Assembly: GCA_903935095.1 (NCBI GenBank)
Contig: CAIZQH010000022.1
Coordinates: 34,963-98,962 of the forward strand
Reading direction: 5' to 3'
DNA from: an uncultured Flavobacteriales bacterium
Lineage (GTDB): Bacteria; Bacteroidota; Bacteroidia; Flavobacteriales_D; Crocinitomicaceae
Length of the DNA stretch: 64,000 nucleotides
This document shows positions 1-8,998 of the stretch, in pieces. The notes beneath the pieces are model-generated. The model saw nothing but the letters and a program-made list of their open reading frames with translations. It did no database searches and was not told the origin of the DNA. Position 1 is the stretch's first letter; every line of letters starts with the position of its first letter. The translations under genes and the position numbers were made by a program.

Positions 1-923
1 GTGTTATTCTTTAGTAGGTATTCGTTAGGGAAATAGGTTGCCACTTGTATTTTTTCGTCGTTGGCATATGCAAAAAGGTAACTATTCTCACTCCAAACAG
101 TCATATCATCCTTCACATCCCAAAAAGAGGTTGAAAAATTAGAAAGTGCTATTTTCTCCCCATTTTTAAACATCCACAAATTTCCATTTAAATCCTCATA
201 TACGATGAATCCTCTACCAGCCTTGTATTTTTTTATGGGCGATGATTCCACTTCGAAAAATTCACCTTTATCAAACATCATGAATGATTGCGTGTATGGA
301 TCTTTAAAACAAAATACATCCGTACCCACATTAAAGTCAACAACTTCCTCATTATAGGTTGCAATTTCAAAAGTTTTTCCCTGCCAAAAACAAAAATAAG
401 TATTGCTGTTATCCTTGTAAACTGCAATATTCTCTCCCACGGAAGCTGGCATGAAGAGTCCATTTGTCATGGTAACCATGGGGAGTATTTGTTTATTCCA
501 ATAAACATTCAATGATTGATAACGGGTATCTTCAAAAACAATAAGGCTATCTTTCACGACAAAGCCCCTACCAAAATTCGTTAGCACCGTGTATTTTCCA
601 GCGTCCCACATACGCAATCCATTTGCAATTTTATAGCCAACAAGGTGATCTGAAACTTGATATTCGACGTTTAATGCGGTCACATCTTTGCGTTCAATTC
701 CATCGTAAATGCGCATGTTTCCCCGTGTATCGATATACGCTACCACCTCGTCACCCGCTTTATAGCTTATGATTGGCTGAATTTCAATTGGACGAAAAAA
801 TCCTTCTTGAAAATTCACGAAATAGTTGTTAAAATCCATTGTGGGGGCAATATTTTGAGCGAATCCACCTATCGAAAATAGCGTGAATACCTGTACAAAT
901 AATAGCTGCTTAAAAAATGTCAT
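1..923 (-). CDS. Secreted protein of unknown function, 3' end outside window
   Basis: The frame is open from an ATG at 923 to the left edge of the window, so about 307 residues are visible and the C-terminus is missing. Residues 1-23 form a signal peptide (hydrophobic core, then Gly-Phe-Ala-Gln at the cleavage site). The rest is rich in short strand-like segments with recurring aromatic and Asp/Gly residues (for example YKAGDEVVAYIDTRGN), which resembles a beta-propeller or WD-like secreted protein, but I recognise no family. It is divergent from the M16 peptidase pair. A TAnnTTTG box lies exactly 4 nt before the ATG. The existence of the gene is well supported; its function is unknown. Confidence 0.8.
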   Translation of the reverse strand, partial: MTFFKQLLFVQVFTLFSIGGFAQNIAPTMDFNNYFVNFQEGFFRPIEIQPIISYKAGDEVVAYIDTRGNMRIYDGIERKDVTALNVEYQVSDHLVGYKIANGLRMWDAGKYTVLTNFGRGFVVKDSLIVFEDTRYQSLNVYWNKQILPMVTMTNGLFMPASVGENIAVYKDNSNTYFCFWQGKTFEIATYNEEVVDFNVGTDVFCFKDPYTQSFMMFDKGEFFEVESSPIKKYKAGRGFIVYEDLNGNLWMFKNGEKIALSNFSTSFWDVKDDMTVWSENSYLFAYANDEKIQVATYFPNEYLLKNN

Positions 924-927
924 GAGT

Positions 928-935
928 CAAATTTA
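928..935 (-). promoter_or_regulatory. -7 promoter box (TAAATTTG) of the partial secreted protein gene
   Basis: On the minus strand TAAATTTG matches the Bacteroidota -7 consensus TAnnTTTG and is separated from the ATG at 923 by only 4 nt. No TTG is found at the usual 19-21 nt further upstream, so only half of the promoter is supported. The spacing implies a transcript starting at or near the start codon. Confidence 0.5.
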
Positions 936-1042
936 ACCAATTTTCGGGCCATTATGCCGACTTTTTTGAAAAGGTAAAAAATCATGCCGAATTTTAGTTT
1001 AGCTCAAAATTCTGAAGTACATTCGTATTCCAAATTTTGAAA

Positions 1043-2509
1043 ATGAAAAAGATAGTATTACTGGGATGTTTTTCTGTGCTCAACATGTTAAGTTTTGGGC
1101 AAAAGAAAATTGACTACATCTCCTATGATTTACCGAATGGATTACATGTAATCATTCATGAAGAAAACGCGACGCCAATTATTGCCGTATCCGTTTTATA
1201 CCACGTTGGATCGAAAAACGAAATCGCTGAGCGAACAGGATTTGCCCATTTCTTTGAACATTTATTGTTTGAAGGTTCTGCCAATATTGGTAGAGGTGAG
1301 TACAGTGAATTGGTGGAGAAAAATGGTGGAACATTAAACGCCAACACTTCTCAAGACCGAACTTACTATTACGAAATCCTCCCATCGAACCAATTAGAAC
1401 TTGGATTATGGTTGGAAAGTGAGCGCATGCTTCATGCAAAAGTGGACATCAAAGGAATTGAAACGCAGCGAAGTGTTGTGAAGGAAGAGAAAAGACAACG
1501 TGTGGACAATCAGCCTTACGGATCTTTCTTTACGGAGATGTTTAAACGTGTTTTTACAACGCATCCATATAACTGGGCGCCAATTGGGAGCATGGAACAC
1601 CTGGATGCTGCACAGGAAGAAGATTATGTGAATTTTTATAAAAATTACTATGTCCCTTCAAACGCGACTTTGTCCATTGCAGGTGATTTAGATGTCGCTC
1701 AAACGAAAATATGGATCGACAAATACTTCGCATCCATTCCGAAAGGACAAGCCATCAATCTTTACCGTGACTTCATCAACCAAAATGATGCAGATTTTGA
1801 AAAACGATACGGTGTTTCTAAAACTAAATTCGATGCAAAAAACTTTATGACTTCGACTAGTCCAGAAGCGAAAAAATTGATTGCGAGTTACTTGGCAAAA
1901 CCAATTGTCATTAATCGAACAAGTAAAGACAAAACTTTTTTGACGGGAGTGACGAAAGAAGTCATTTACGACAACATTCAACTTCCCGCGATTTTTATGG
2001 GCTATAAATTCCCAGAGCAAACCAATCCAGATTCATATGCCTTAGAAATGATGAACGAAGTTTTATCTGGAGGAAGTTCCTCACGCATTAATAAAATCAT
2101 CGTAGAGAAAAAAGAAATGGCACAATTTGCGTTTTCTTTCAACTACGGATTAGAAGATGCTGGAATTGGTATCATGGCTGCCATCGCGGCAAAAGATGTC
2201 AATCTAGACGATATTCAAAAAGAATTCGATGAGCAAATTCGTTTAATGCAAACCGAATTAATCTCCGAAGAAGAATTCCAAAAAGCACGAAATAAATTCG
2301 AAAACGATTTAGTTTCTGCGAATTCGTCAATTGCTGGAATTGCAGAAAACCTAGCTGATAATTTTGTGTATTACGGTGATGCAAATCGTGTGAATACACT
2401 CCTAGACAATTACCTAAAAGTAAGCCGCGAAGATATTCAACGTGTTGCTTTGAAATACTTAACGCAAGATGCACGTGTCATCTTACATTACTTACCAAAA
2501 GAAAAATAA
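1043..2509 (+). CDS. M16 family zinc metallopeptidase, catalytic subunit (pitrilysin-like)
   Basis: This 488-residue protein carries the inverted zinc motif HxxEH at residues 69-73 (HFFEH) and the third-ligand glutamate about 75 residues later in the KEEKRQR segment near residues 147-149, so the site looks intact. Residues 1-20 are a signal peptide ending in Ser-Phe-Gly-Gln, placing it in the periplasm. I chose the ATG at 1043 over a TTG two codons upstream because it directly starts the Lys-Lys signal peptide. The length fits a two-domain half of the M16B type. The next gene, 11 nt downstream, encodes the partner lacking HxxEH; in this family such pairs form clam-shaped heterodimers that degrade peptides. 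The substrate is not known. Confidence 0.93.
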   Translation: MKKIVLLGCFSVLNMLSFGQKKIDYISYDLPNGLHVIIHEENATPIIAVSVLYHVGSKNEIAERTGFAHFFEHLLFEGSANIGRGEYSELVEKNGGTLNANTSQDRTYYYEILPSNQLELGLWLESERMLHAKVDIKGIETQRSVVKEEKRQRVDNQPYGSFFTEMFKRVFTTHPYNWAPIGSMEHLDAAQEEDYVNFYKNYYVPSNATLSIAGDLDVAQTKIWIDKYFASIPKGQAINLYRDFINQNDADFEKRYGVSKTKFDAKNFMTSTSPEAKKLIASYLAKPIVINRTSKDKTFLTGVTKEVIYDNIQLPAIFMGYKFPEQTNPDSYALEMMNEVLSGGSSSRINKIIVEKKEMAQFAFSFNYGLEDAGIGIMAAIAAKDVNLDDIQKEFDEQIRLMQTELISEEEFQKARNKFENDLVSANSSIAGIAENLADNFVYYGDANRVNTLLDNYLKVSREDIQRVALKYLTQDARVILHYLPKEK

Positions 2510-2520
2510 TCGACTGAAAT

Positions 2521-4602
2521 ATGAAAAAGATATTCACACTTTGCTTTCTAGCGTTAGGTACTTGCACAATGGCTCAAGTAGACCGCTCGATTATGCCTGC
2601 TCCAACGCAAGCAAAAAAAATCAACATTAACGATTCCGAAGTTTTCACGACAGCAAATGGCATTACGGTCATTCTATCTGAAAACCATAAATTGCCGAGA
2701 GTTTCATTTGACTTAAACATGGGTTCTGATCCACGTTTGGAAGGAACGAAGGCTGGACTTGCCGACATGGCAGGTTCTTTAATTATGTCCGGAACAATAA
2801 ACAGAACAAAGGATCAATTAGATCAAGAAATTGATTTTATCGGTGCTTCACTGGGTGCGGACAAATCATCCATTTCGATGTCTTGTTTAACAAAGCACAT
2901 GGACAAAGGATTAAGTTTAATGTCTGATGTTTTACTCAACGCAAATTTCCCTCAATCGGAATTCGAGCGAATTAAAAAACAAAATGTTTCGAGTTTATTG
3001 TCTGCGAAATCTGATGCAGGTACCATGGCTCAAAACGCTACGGTAAAAATCAACTTCCCAAATCATCCATTTAGCGATGTGATGTCAGAGGAAACGTTAA
3101 ACAACATCACCAGAGAAGATGTGGTTTCTTTTTATTCTGCAAACTTCACACCGACAGGAAGTTACTTAGTTGTGGTTGGTGACATTACACGTCAACAAAC
3201 CGAAGCAATGGTGAACGCTTATTTTGGAAAATGGAAAGGTGGACCTGTATTTACAGAGCAGCCGAATGCGGGAAGTTATACCAAAGGTAATCGCGTTGTA
3301 TTTGTGAAAAAACCAGGCGCTGTCCAGTCAGTAGTTTACGTGACCTTTCCAATTGACATGAAAACAGGTGACAAAAATCAATTGCCATTAACTGTTCTGA
3401 ACGGAATTCTTGGTGGTGGTGGATTTGGAACACGTCTAATGCAAAACCTACGTGAGGACAAAGCTTACACTTATGGATGTTACTCAAGCTTGAACATTAC
3501 TGAAGATGGTTCTTGGATGTCTGCAGGGGGGAATTTCCAAAATGCCGTAACGGATTCTGCGATTGAGCAAATTTTGTTGGAATTTCAAAAAATCACGAAT
3601 GAATACGTAAAAGATGAGGAATTAAACCTAACCAAAACAAATATGGCAGGTGGATTTGCCCGTTCATTGGAGCGCCCACAAACCATCGCTCGTTTTGCCT
3701 TAAACATCATCAAAAACAACCTGCAAAAGGATTATTACCAAACGTACTTACAACGTTTAGAAAGTGTTTCTAAGGAGGATGTCCTTCAAATGGCACAACA
3801 ATACTTCACCGCTAAAAACTGTAACATTATTGTAGTTGGAAACGAAGATGTATTTGAGAAATTAAAACGTTTCGATGCAGATGGTAAAATTGAAGTGTTA
3901 GATCCATTTGGTAATGTGATGAAAGATACAAAACCTGCCGATATTTCTTCTGAGCAGTTAATCGATAATTATGTTTTTGCCTTGACAGGAACAACTTCTC
4001 AAAAAGCAGCGACGAAAAAGTTAAAAGCGATTAAAAATTTCGAACGTGTGTATGAATTAAAAGGAGATCAAATTCCATTTGCCTTGAAATCAACAGAGAT
4101 TTTTGTTGCACCGGCAACAGAGGGACAAAAACTAGAAGGACAAGGAATGGTTTTCCAAAAATCGTTTTATAATGGAAAAACAGGATTTTCTTTCAACATG
4201 CAGACAGGAAAAACTGAATTGACTGCAGAGGAATTAGCTTCTAAAGCGAAGTCCAACGGAATCATTCCAGAAATGAACTATGTGAAAAACGGTTTGACTC
4301 ACGAATTAGTGGGCATTGAGAACATGAATGATATTGAATACTACGTATTGAAAACCGTTGATGGAAAAAATGAATCGTACGATTACTTCAATAAAACGAC
4401 ATTCATGAAAGAAAAGACCATCAACGTGATGACACGCGATGGAGAAACGATGGAATCTACCATAACATTTGGTGATTTCAAAGAAGTAAACGGAATGAAA
4501 TTTGCACATTCCATTACCCAATCTGTTGGGCCGATGGTTCTTTCAGGAACTGTAACCTCCATGATTGTTAATGGAAAAATTGATATGAAAGTCTTTGAAT
4601 AA
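2521..4602 (+). CDS. M16 family peptidase, non-catalytic partner subunit with C-terminal extension
   Basis: This 693-residue secreted protein (signal peptide 1-18, ending Cys-Thr-Met-Ala-Gln) has the M16 fold but no HxxEH; the matching place reads LEGTKAGLADMAG. It keeps the substrate-binding Arg/Tyr segment of the partner subunit (GTRLMQNLREDKAYTYG, around residues 298-318). The M16 part ends near residue 460. About 230 further residues form a beta-rich domain that I cannot name with certainty; it resembles the lipoprotein-localisation-like domain seen after M16 in other Bacteroidota. It lies 11 nt after the catalytic subunit and is followed by a strong terminator, so the two make a two-gene operon. 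Confidence 0.9.
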   Translation: MKKIFTLCFLALGTCTMAQVDRSIMPAPTQAKKININDSEVFTTANGITVILSENHKLPRVSFDLNMGSDPRLEGTKAGLADMAGSLIMSGTINRTKDQLDQEIDFIGASLGADKSSISMSCLTKHMDKGLSLMSDVLLNANFPQSEFERIKKQNVSSLLSAKSDAGTMAQNATVKINFPNHPFSDVMSEETLNNITREDVVSFYSANFTPTGSYLVVVGDITRQQTEAMVNAYFGKWKGGPVFTEQPNAGSYTKGNRVVFVKKPGAVQSVVYVTFPIDMKTGDKNQLPLTVLNGILGGGGFGTRLMQNLREDKAYTYGCYSSLNITEDGSWMSAGGNFQNAVTDSAIEQILLEFQKITNEYVKDEELNLTKTNMAGGFARSLERPQTIARFALNIIKNNLQKDYYQTYLQRLESVSKEDVLQMAQQYFTAKNCNIIVVGNEDVFEKLKRFDADGKIEVLDPFGNVMKDTKPADISSEQLIDNYVFALTGTTSQKAATKKLKAIKNFERVYELKGDQIPFALKSTEIFVAPATEGQKLEGQGMVFQKSFYNGKTGFSFNMQTGKTELTAEELASKAKSNGIIPEMNYVKNGLTHELVGIENMNDIEYYVLKTVDGKNESYDYFNKTTFMKEKTINVMTRDGETMESTITFGDFKEVNGMKFAHSITQSVGPMVLSGTVTSMIVNGKIDMKVFE

Positions 4603-4626
4603 AATTCAATCGTGTTTTTTTTTTTG

Positions 4627-4653
4627 AAAAGCCATCCGTTTCGGATGGCTTTT
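4627..4653 (+). terminator. Rho-independent terminator after the M16 operon
   Basis: A perfect 12-bp inverted repeat AAAAGCCATCCG / CGGATGGCTTTT with a 3-nt TTT loop lies 24 nt after the M16 partner stop codon and is followed by a T-rich tract. It also decides the start of the next gene: a GTG-initiated extension of that frame would have to translate through this hairpin. Confidence 0.9.
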
Positions 4654-4671
4654 CTTTTTACCTTTAACTCC

Positions 4672-6234
4672 ATGAAAACATGGATCCTTACCTATTTCCT
4701 TTCCTTTGTATGCCTTGTTCTGTTCGCGCAAAACGAATTGGTTTCTGAAGGTAATTATTTCGAAGGTGAACCATACTTATGCATGGGGCCCAGCGATCCA
4801 CAACACCTCGTTGCCGCGTGGATGGGATTTCAGTTCAATAATAAAGTCGTCATTAAAACTTCCGTTTCGAACAATGGGGGAAATACATGGTCGACGCCCG
4901 TCTGGCAAACACACCTCTCTCCGAATTTTTCAAGTGCGGATGTGTCCTTAGCCTATGATCACTTGGGAAACGTGTTCATGTGTTACATCGATTACGACAA
5001 CATCAACTTTAGCGCGGGAAAAGTCCTTGTACGTAAGTCTATCGACGGAGGAATTTCCTGGGGGAATCCAAGTATCGTTATAGATATTAGTATGTGCCCA
5101 AATCAATTGTGCATCGATCGTCCGTGGATGGTCATCGACCAAACAACAGGTCCAAATGCAGGAACGATTTATGTGACGAACATGAACGCCAACCAACCGA
5201 CAATGATTATTCCGCCCTATCATCCATATATTTCCATTAGCACCGACGGCGGACAATCCTTTCAATCTGAACAATTAGATGCGACCGGATTTCTCTCCGG
5301 TTCGGTCATTCCACAGCCAATGCCGTCACCCGTTGTTACAGCAGATGGCCGATTCACAGCACTTTATCCAAGCTACCTTCCGAGTCAAAGTATCTTTCCT
5401 CGACTCATACGAGCACAATCGAACAATCAAGGTCAAACGTACACGTACAATGTTGCCTATCAAGGACTCGGATATGGGACAAGCGATACATTGGTGAAAG
5501 CTGGACCCTTGTTGAAAGCTCATCCAAATAATGCCAATCAAATGAGTTATTTTTTTCTCAGTGAAGATTTTGGAGAAACAGATGTTGTATTCATCGAAAC
5601 AACCAATGATGGTCTTTCCTGGAGTACTCCAGCACGCATCAATCAAGATCCCGCAGGAAATGGTAAAATACAAGACCTCATTTGGGCAGATTACGCTTCA
5701 AATGGAGATTTGGCTGTTTGTTGGCGCGATCGAAGAAATGCCAGCGCTAGCGGCTATTCCGTCCAAAGTGAAATCTACTGTACTGTGAGAAATCATTCAA
5801 CAGGTGTGTGGATGAACGATTTCAGTGTGAGTGATCAAGCGGTGAATCACCAGTCCATTTTAGAGGATTCTGGAAATGACTTTATGAATGTCATTTTGGA
5901 GAGTGACACCTTAAACGTGATTTGGGGAGATGTCCGATCTGGAAGTTTGAAGATTTATTTTACCAAACGAGGAATTTATGATTCGACCAATCACACGAGT
6001 GAATTACCCGGATCAAACCTACGTGTATTCCCGAATCCTTTTTTGGAAGATCTCGCATTACCCGATGAATACCTTGGATTTGATTATTACGTGCTATCAC
6101 ATGAAGGCAAAACTGTTCAACAAGGGAAAGTCAAGCTTGAAAAACTATCACTGACCGATCTTCCAAAAGGAAGCTACCATTTGTTGATTATTTCCCCGGA
6201 AAAACGTTATCAATATCAAGTCGTGAAGCATTGA
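4672..6234 (+). CDS. Secreted sialidase/BNR-repeat-like protein with T9SS type A sorting domain
   Basis: The 520-residue protein starts with a signal peptide (MKTWILTYFLSFVCLVLFAQ). At least five Asp-box-like segments follow the S-x-D/N-G-G-x-x-W/F pattern (SNNGGNTW, SIDGGISW, STDGGQSF, SNNQGQTY, TNDGLSW), the hallmark of a six-bladed sialidase/BNR propeller. The last ~75 residues are a type A T9SS sorting domain beginning LRVFPNPF and ending in a short basic tail. An in-frame GTG at 4612 would add 20 residues but runs through the preceding terminator, so I reject it. The propeller alone does not prove glycosidase activity; catalytic sialidase residues are not evident. Confidence 0.85.
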   Translation: MKTWILTYFLSFVCLVLFAQNELVSEGNYFEGEPYLCMGPSDPQHLVAAWMGFQFNNKVVIKTSVSNNGGNTWSTPVWQTHLSPNFSSADVSLAYDHLGNVFMCYIDYDNINFSAGKVLVRKSIDGGISWGNPSIVIDISMCPNQLCIDRPWMVIDQTTGPNAGTIYVTNMNANQPTMIIPPYHPYISISTDGGQSFQSEQLDATGFLSGSVIPQPMPSPVVTADGRFTALYPSYLPSQSIFPRLIRAQSNNQGQTYTYNVAYQGLGYGTSDTLVKAGPLLKAHPNNANQMSYFFLSEDFGETDVVFIETTNDGLSWSTPARINQDPAGNGKIQDLIWADYASNGDLAVCWRDRRNASASGYSVQSEIYCTVRNHSTGVWMNDFSVSDQAVNHQSILEDSGNDFMNVILESDTLNVIWGDVRSGSLKIYFTKRGIYDSTNHTSELPGSNLRVFPNPFLEDLALPDEYLGFDYYVLSHEGKTVQQGKVKLEKLSLTDLPKGSYHLLIISPEKRYQYQVVKH

Positions 6235-6260
6235 CATTTAGAATTTAAACGGTATATTTG
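6231..6260 (+). promoter_or_regulatory. dnaX promoter (TTG-N19-TATATTTG)
   Basis: TTG at 6231-6233, a 19-nt spacer and TATATTTG at 6253-6260 match the Bacteroidota -33/-7 consensus on both elements. The -33 box overlaps the stop codon of the preceding gene. Only 4 nt (TTCC) separate the -7 box from the dnaX ATG, predicting a leaderless or nearly leaderless mRNA. Confidence 0.75.
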
Positions 6261-6264
6261 TTCC

Positions 6265-7380
6265 ATGAGTGATTTTGTCGTTTCTGCCCGCAAATATCGT
6301 CCGCAAACCTTTGATACGGTTGTTGGACAGCATACGATTACAAACACACTCAAGAATGCCATCAAAAGTGAACACCTAGCTCAAGCTTTTTTATTCTGTG
6401 GTTCACGCGGTGTCGGAAAAACAACCACTGCCCGAATATTAGCGAAGACCATTAATTGTTTCCATCCTACGGAGCAAATTGAGGCTTGCGATCAATGTGA
6501 TTCATGTCTGTCCTTTCACACGGGAAATTCATTAAACATCTATGAATTAGATGCCGCATCGAATAACTCCGTTGACGACATTCGAAATTTAATTGATCAA
6601 GTCCGCATTGCCCCACAAATAGGTACCCACAAAATATACATCATCGATGAGGTGCACATGTTGTCAAATAGTGCATTTAACGCATTTTTGAAGACTTTAG
6701 AGGAACCGCCGAAGCATGCCATTTTCATTTTGGCAACAACAGAAAAACATAAAATCATTCCTACCATCCTTTCACGCTGTCAAATTTTTGATTTTAGCAG
6801 GATTCGTGTGAAGGACATCGCTGATCATTTGGCTCAAATAGCGACGAAGGAAGGTGTTTCTGCAGACCCGGAAGCCTTGCATCAAATTGCGATGAAAGCC
6901 GATGGTGCGTTAAGAGACGCTTTATCCATTTTTGATCAAATTGTCACCTTTGCTGGAACAACACTAACGTACAAGGACGTATTAGACAACCTAAACATCC
7001 TCGATTACGAATATTACTTCAAAGTAATGGATGCGGCAGAAAAAGAAGACATTTCAACGTCCTTATTGATTTTGAATGACGTATTTGAAAAAGGATTCGA
7101 TGGACATCACTTTGTTGTTGGTCTAGCTGAACACCTGCGCAATTTATTGGTGTGCAAGGATGCGCGAACATCCAATTTATTGGAAGTGCCGGAAACAATC
7201 CGTCAACGATTTGTCGAACAGTCGAAGGAAATTGAAGCGACGCGCATCATGAGAGCCTTAACGATTCTGAGTAAAACAGATGTCGACTATAAATCCTCCA
7301 AAAATCAACGTTTGTTGATTGAAGTAGCACTTATGCAACTCTGTTCACTGAAACAAGAGTCTGAAAAAAAAAAGGACTGA
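6265..7380 (+). CDS. dnaX: DNA polymerase III clamp-loader subunit gamma (frame-0 product of dnaX)
   Basis: DnaX loads the sliding clamp and, as tau, couples polymerase to helicase. The 371-residue frame-0 product has the AAA+ core: Walker A GSRGVGKTT at 46-54, the zinc knuckle C65-X9-C75-X2-C78-X2-C81, Walker B DEVHML near 128, sensor 1 (LATTE) and the SRC motif. It then covers domain III and stops at a TGA just after a run of ten A (7364-7373). The rest of a normal DnaX is open in the -1 frame and listed separately. The short product corresponds to gamma; slippage at the A run would give tau of about 573 residues. It heads a chain dnaX-menE-J-domain gene-nth with almost no gaps. Confidence 0.95.
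   Translation: MSDFVVSARKYRPQTFDTVVGQHTITNTLKNAIKSEHLAQAFLFCGSRGVGKTTTARILAKTINCFHPTEQIEACDQCDSCLSFHTGNSLNIYELDAASNNSVDDIRNLIDQVRIAPQIGTHKIYIIDEVHMLSNSAFNAFLKTLEEPPKHAIFILATTEKHKIIPTILSRCQIFDFSRIRVKDIADHLAQIATKEGVSADPEALHQIAMKADGALRDALSIFDQIVTFAGTTLTYKDVLDNLNILDYEYYFKVMDAAEKEDISTSLLILNDVFEKGFDGHHFVVGLAEHLRNLLVCKDARTSNLLEVPETIRQRFVEQSKEIEATRIMRALTILSKTDVDYKSSKNQRLLIEVALMQLCSLKQESEKKKD
7364..7373 (+). promoter_or_regulatory. dnaX: A10 slippery site in dnaX (-1 frameshift or transcriptional slippage)
   Basis: Ten consecutive A residues span the codons GAA-AAA-AAA-AAG shortly before the frame-0 TGA at 7378-7380. A shift of -1, or an extra A in the mRNA, leads into a frame open to 7985. A +1 shift meets a TAG within a few codons. 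The context resembles the known dnaX sites of E. coli (A-AAA-AAG, ribosomal) and Thermus thermophilus (A9, transcriptional). I see no clear downstream hairpin, which favours polymerase slippage. A homopolymer sequencing error is the main alternative. Confidence 0.7.
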
Positions 7381-7985
7381 CGGATAGCGTTGTTATTCTA
7401 CCTTTTCCAACACAAACATTACGAAAATCAAACGCTTCAGCTCCTGTCAATAAGACAGCTGCCGTTGCAAGCTCACCTGTCGTGGACAATATAGAAAACA
7501 AAATCCTCTCCAGTCCACAAGGTGTTATCTCCACAAAACATATTTCCATCAAAGATTCCATTGAGAAAATTAAAGAGTCCCAGCAACAAGGAAATTTAGA
7601 GGATCAACCAAGGGAGGGATTTAGCATTGAACATGTTAAAATGTATTGGAAACAGTATGCTTACGTCGTAAAAGAAAATGGATTAGAGACCTTCTATAAT
7701 GCCTTAATCAAACGTGATCCAGTGTTCATCAGTGAAGAAATTTTGGGAATCGTTGTGGACAATCAAGTTCAGATGGATTATATCCATGCGGAGTTGGCGG
7801 GTTTTATTGAATTCATGCGAAAAAGCTTACAAAACTTTCACGTGGACATTCAATTGTCTATGAGCAATGAACCAGAAAAAGAAACGAAGTTTTTGACAGG
7901 GAAAGATAAGTTCAATGCGCTTGCTCGGAAGAATCCGAATCTGCACACCTTGAAAAACTTGTTCAATTTGGACATCGAATACTGA
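7371..7985 (+). CDS. dnaX: DnaX tau C-terminal extension, read in the -1 frame after the A10 site
   Basis: From the A run this frame encodes about 200 residues without a stop: first a Pro/Ser/Ala-rich linker (GLTDSVVILPFPTQ...), then an alpha/beta domain containing VKMYWKQYAYVVKENGLETF and ending in FNLDIEY. This layout of linker plus compact C-terminal domain is what follows domain III in other DnaX proteins. There is no ATG near its beginning; the first in-frame GTG is at 7482 inside the linker, so independent initiation is less likely than frameshifting. The stop lies 2 nt before the menE ATG, as expected if translation of tau feeds the next gene. The C-terminal domain is too divergent for me to assign polymerase- or helicase-binding residues. 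Confidence 0.8.
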   Translation, partial: KGLTDSVVILPFPTQTLRKSNASAPVNKTAAVASSPVVDNIENKILSSPQGVISTKHISIKDSIEKIKESQQQGNLEDQPREGFSIEHVKMYWKQYAYVVKENGLETFYNALIKRDPVFISEEILGIVVDNQVQMDYIHAELAGFIEFMRKSLQNFHVDIQLSMSNEPEKETKFLTGKDKFNALARKNPNLHTLKNLFNLDIEY

Positions 7986-7987
7986 TC

Positions 7988-8998
7988 ATGCATCCGCTAT
8001 TTCAATCGATTCAACTGAAAGAGGATAGTACGTCGAAAGTCGAGTTATTCTGTAGGCAATGGGATGAGGAAGCTCCGATCAGCATACAAACATCCGGTTC
8101 GACAGGAAAACCCAAAGTACTTCATTTTACGAAAGCACAATTGATCGTTTCCGCTCAAAAAACACATGCATTTTTCCATTTGCAACAAAGCACGAAAGCT
8201 TTGCTTTGCTTGTCTCCAGATTCCATTGGCGGTAAAATGATGCTCGTGAGAGCCCTCGTTGGAAACTATACGCTGTACATTACTGAACCATCCTTAGATC
8301 CGCTTCAACAGCTAACGGAACCGATTGATTTTGTGGCATTAGTCCCCGCTCAATTGGCGCATATCCTCAAGAATCCATCTTCTTTATCCAAACTTAAATC
8401 CATTCGAAACATTTTGATTGGAGGTGCTGATCTTTCGATGGAATTAAGTGAGCAACTTCTTTTTCACGGAATTAAGGCCTATCAAAGTTACGGGATGACG
8501 GAAACGGTATCGCATGTTGCACTTCGAGAAATCGGCAAAGAAATAGCTTATCAAGCCTTACCTGGAATTCATTTTACCACGACAACGGACAATTGCTTAA
8601 CGATCCATTATCCTGAATTACATGCACATGCTATTCAAACAACTGATGCCGTGGAATTATTAAGTGAACACGCATTTTTATGGAAGGGCAGAACAGACTT
8701 TGTGATTAATTCTGGTGGAAAAAAGATACATCCCGAAGCATTAGAACAGCGACTATCCACCTTTATTTCAGGTCGATTTTTCCTCCATTCAATCCCGCAT
8801 CCACTGTGGGGAGAGGCACTCGTTTTGGTGACAGAAGAAGCTTGCTCACTCAAAAAAATGGACCTTATCCCGTACTTTTCTTCCCATGAAATACCAAAGT
8901 TCAGTCAAACTGTTCCGATGATTTTAACAGCAAGTGGAAAAATACAACGAACACTCACATTCCAACAAACGGCATCAGATGCGTGGCTCAGCTTATAA
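7988..8998 (+). CDS. menE: o-Succinylbenzoate-CoA ligase (MenE), short AMP-binding enzyme
   Basis: MenE activates o-succinylbenzoate with ATP and CoA in menaquinone synthesis. The 336-residue protein shows the ANL-family signatures: the phosphate loop [10 protein letters not shown] near residues 35-45, the adenine/acyl motif [12 protein letters not shown], the hinge region [16 protein letters not shown] and the C-terminal lysine loop ASGKIQRTL. It is much shorter than E. coli MenE because the N-terminal subdomain is reduced, as is usual in Bacteroidota. The ATG lies 2 nt after the tau stop codon, and the 3' end overlaps the next gene by 20 nt. A different short acyl-CoA ligase cannot be fully excluded since no other men gene is nearby. 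Confidence 0.82.
   Translation: MHPLFQSIQLKEDSTSKVELFCRQWDEEAPISIQTSGSTGKPKVLHFTKAQLIVSAQKTHAFFHLQQSTKALLCLSPDSIGGKMMLVRALVGNYTLYITEPSLDPLQQLTEPIDFVALVPAQLAHILKNPSSLSKLKSIRNILIGGADLSMELSEQLLFHGIKAYQSYGMTETVSHVALREIGKEIAYQALPGIHFTTTTDNCLTIHYPELHAHAIQTTDAVELLSEHAFLWKGRTDFVINSGGKKIHPEALEQRLSTFISGRFFLHSIPHPLWGEALVLVTEEACSLKKMDLIPYFSSHEIPKFSQTVPMILTASGKIQRTLTFQQTASDAWLSL

Noticed and set aside
4612..4671. GTG-initiated N-terminal extension of the sialidase-like protein
   Set aside because: It would translate the terminator hairpin at 4627-4653, and a clean signal peptide starts at the ATG at 4672.
7371..7985. dnaX as a broken pseudogene
   Set aside because: Both parts are intact and fit one DnaX, the break sits exactly on an A10 run, and dnaX is essential; slippage or a sequencing error is more likely.
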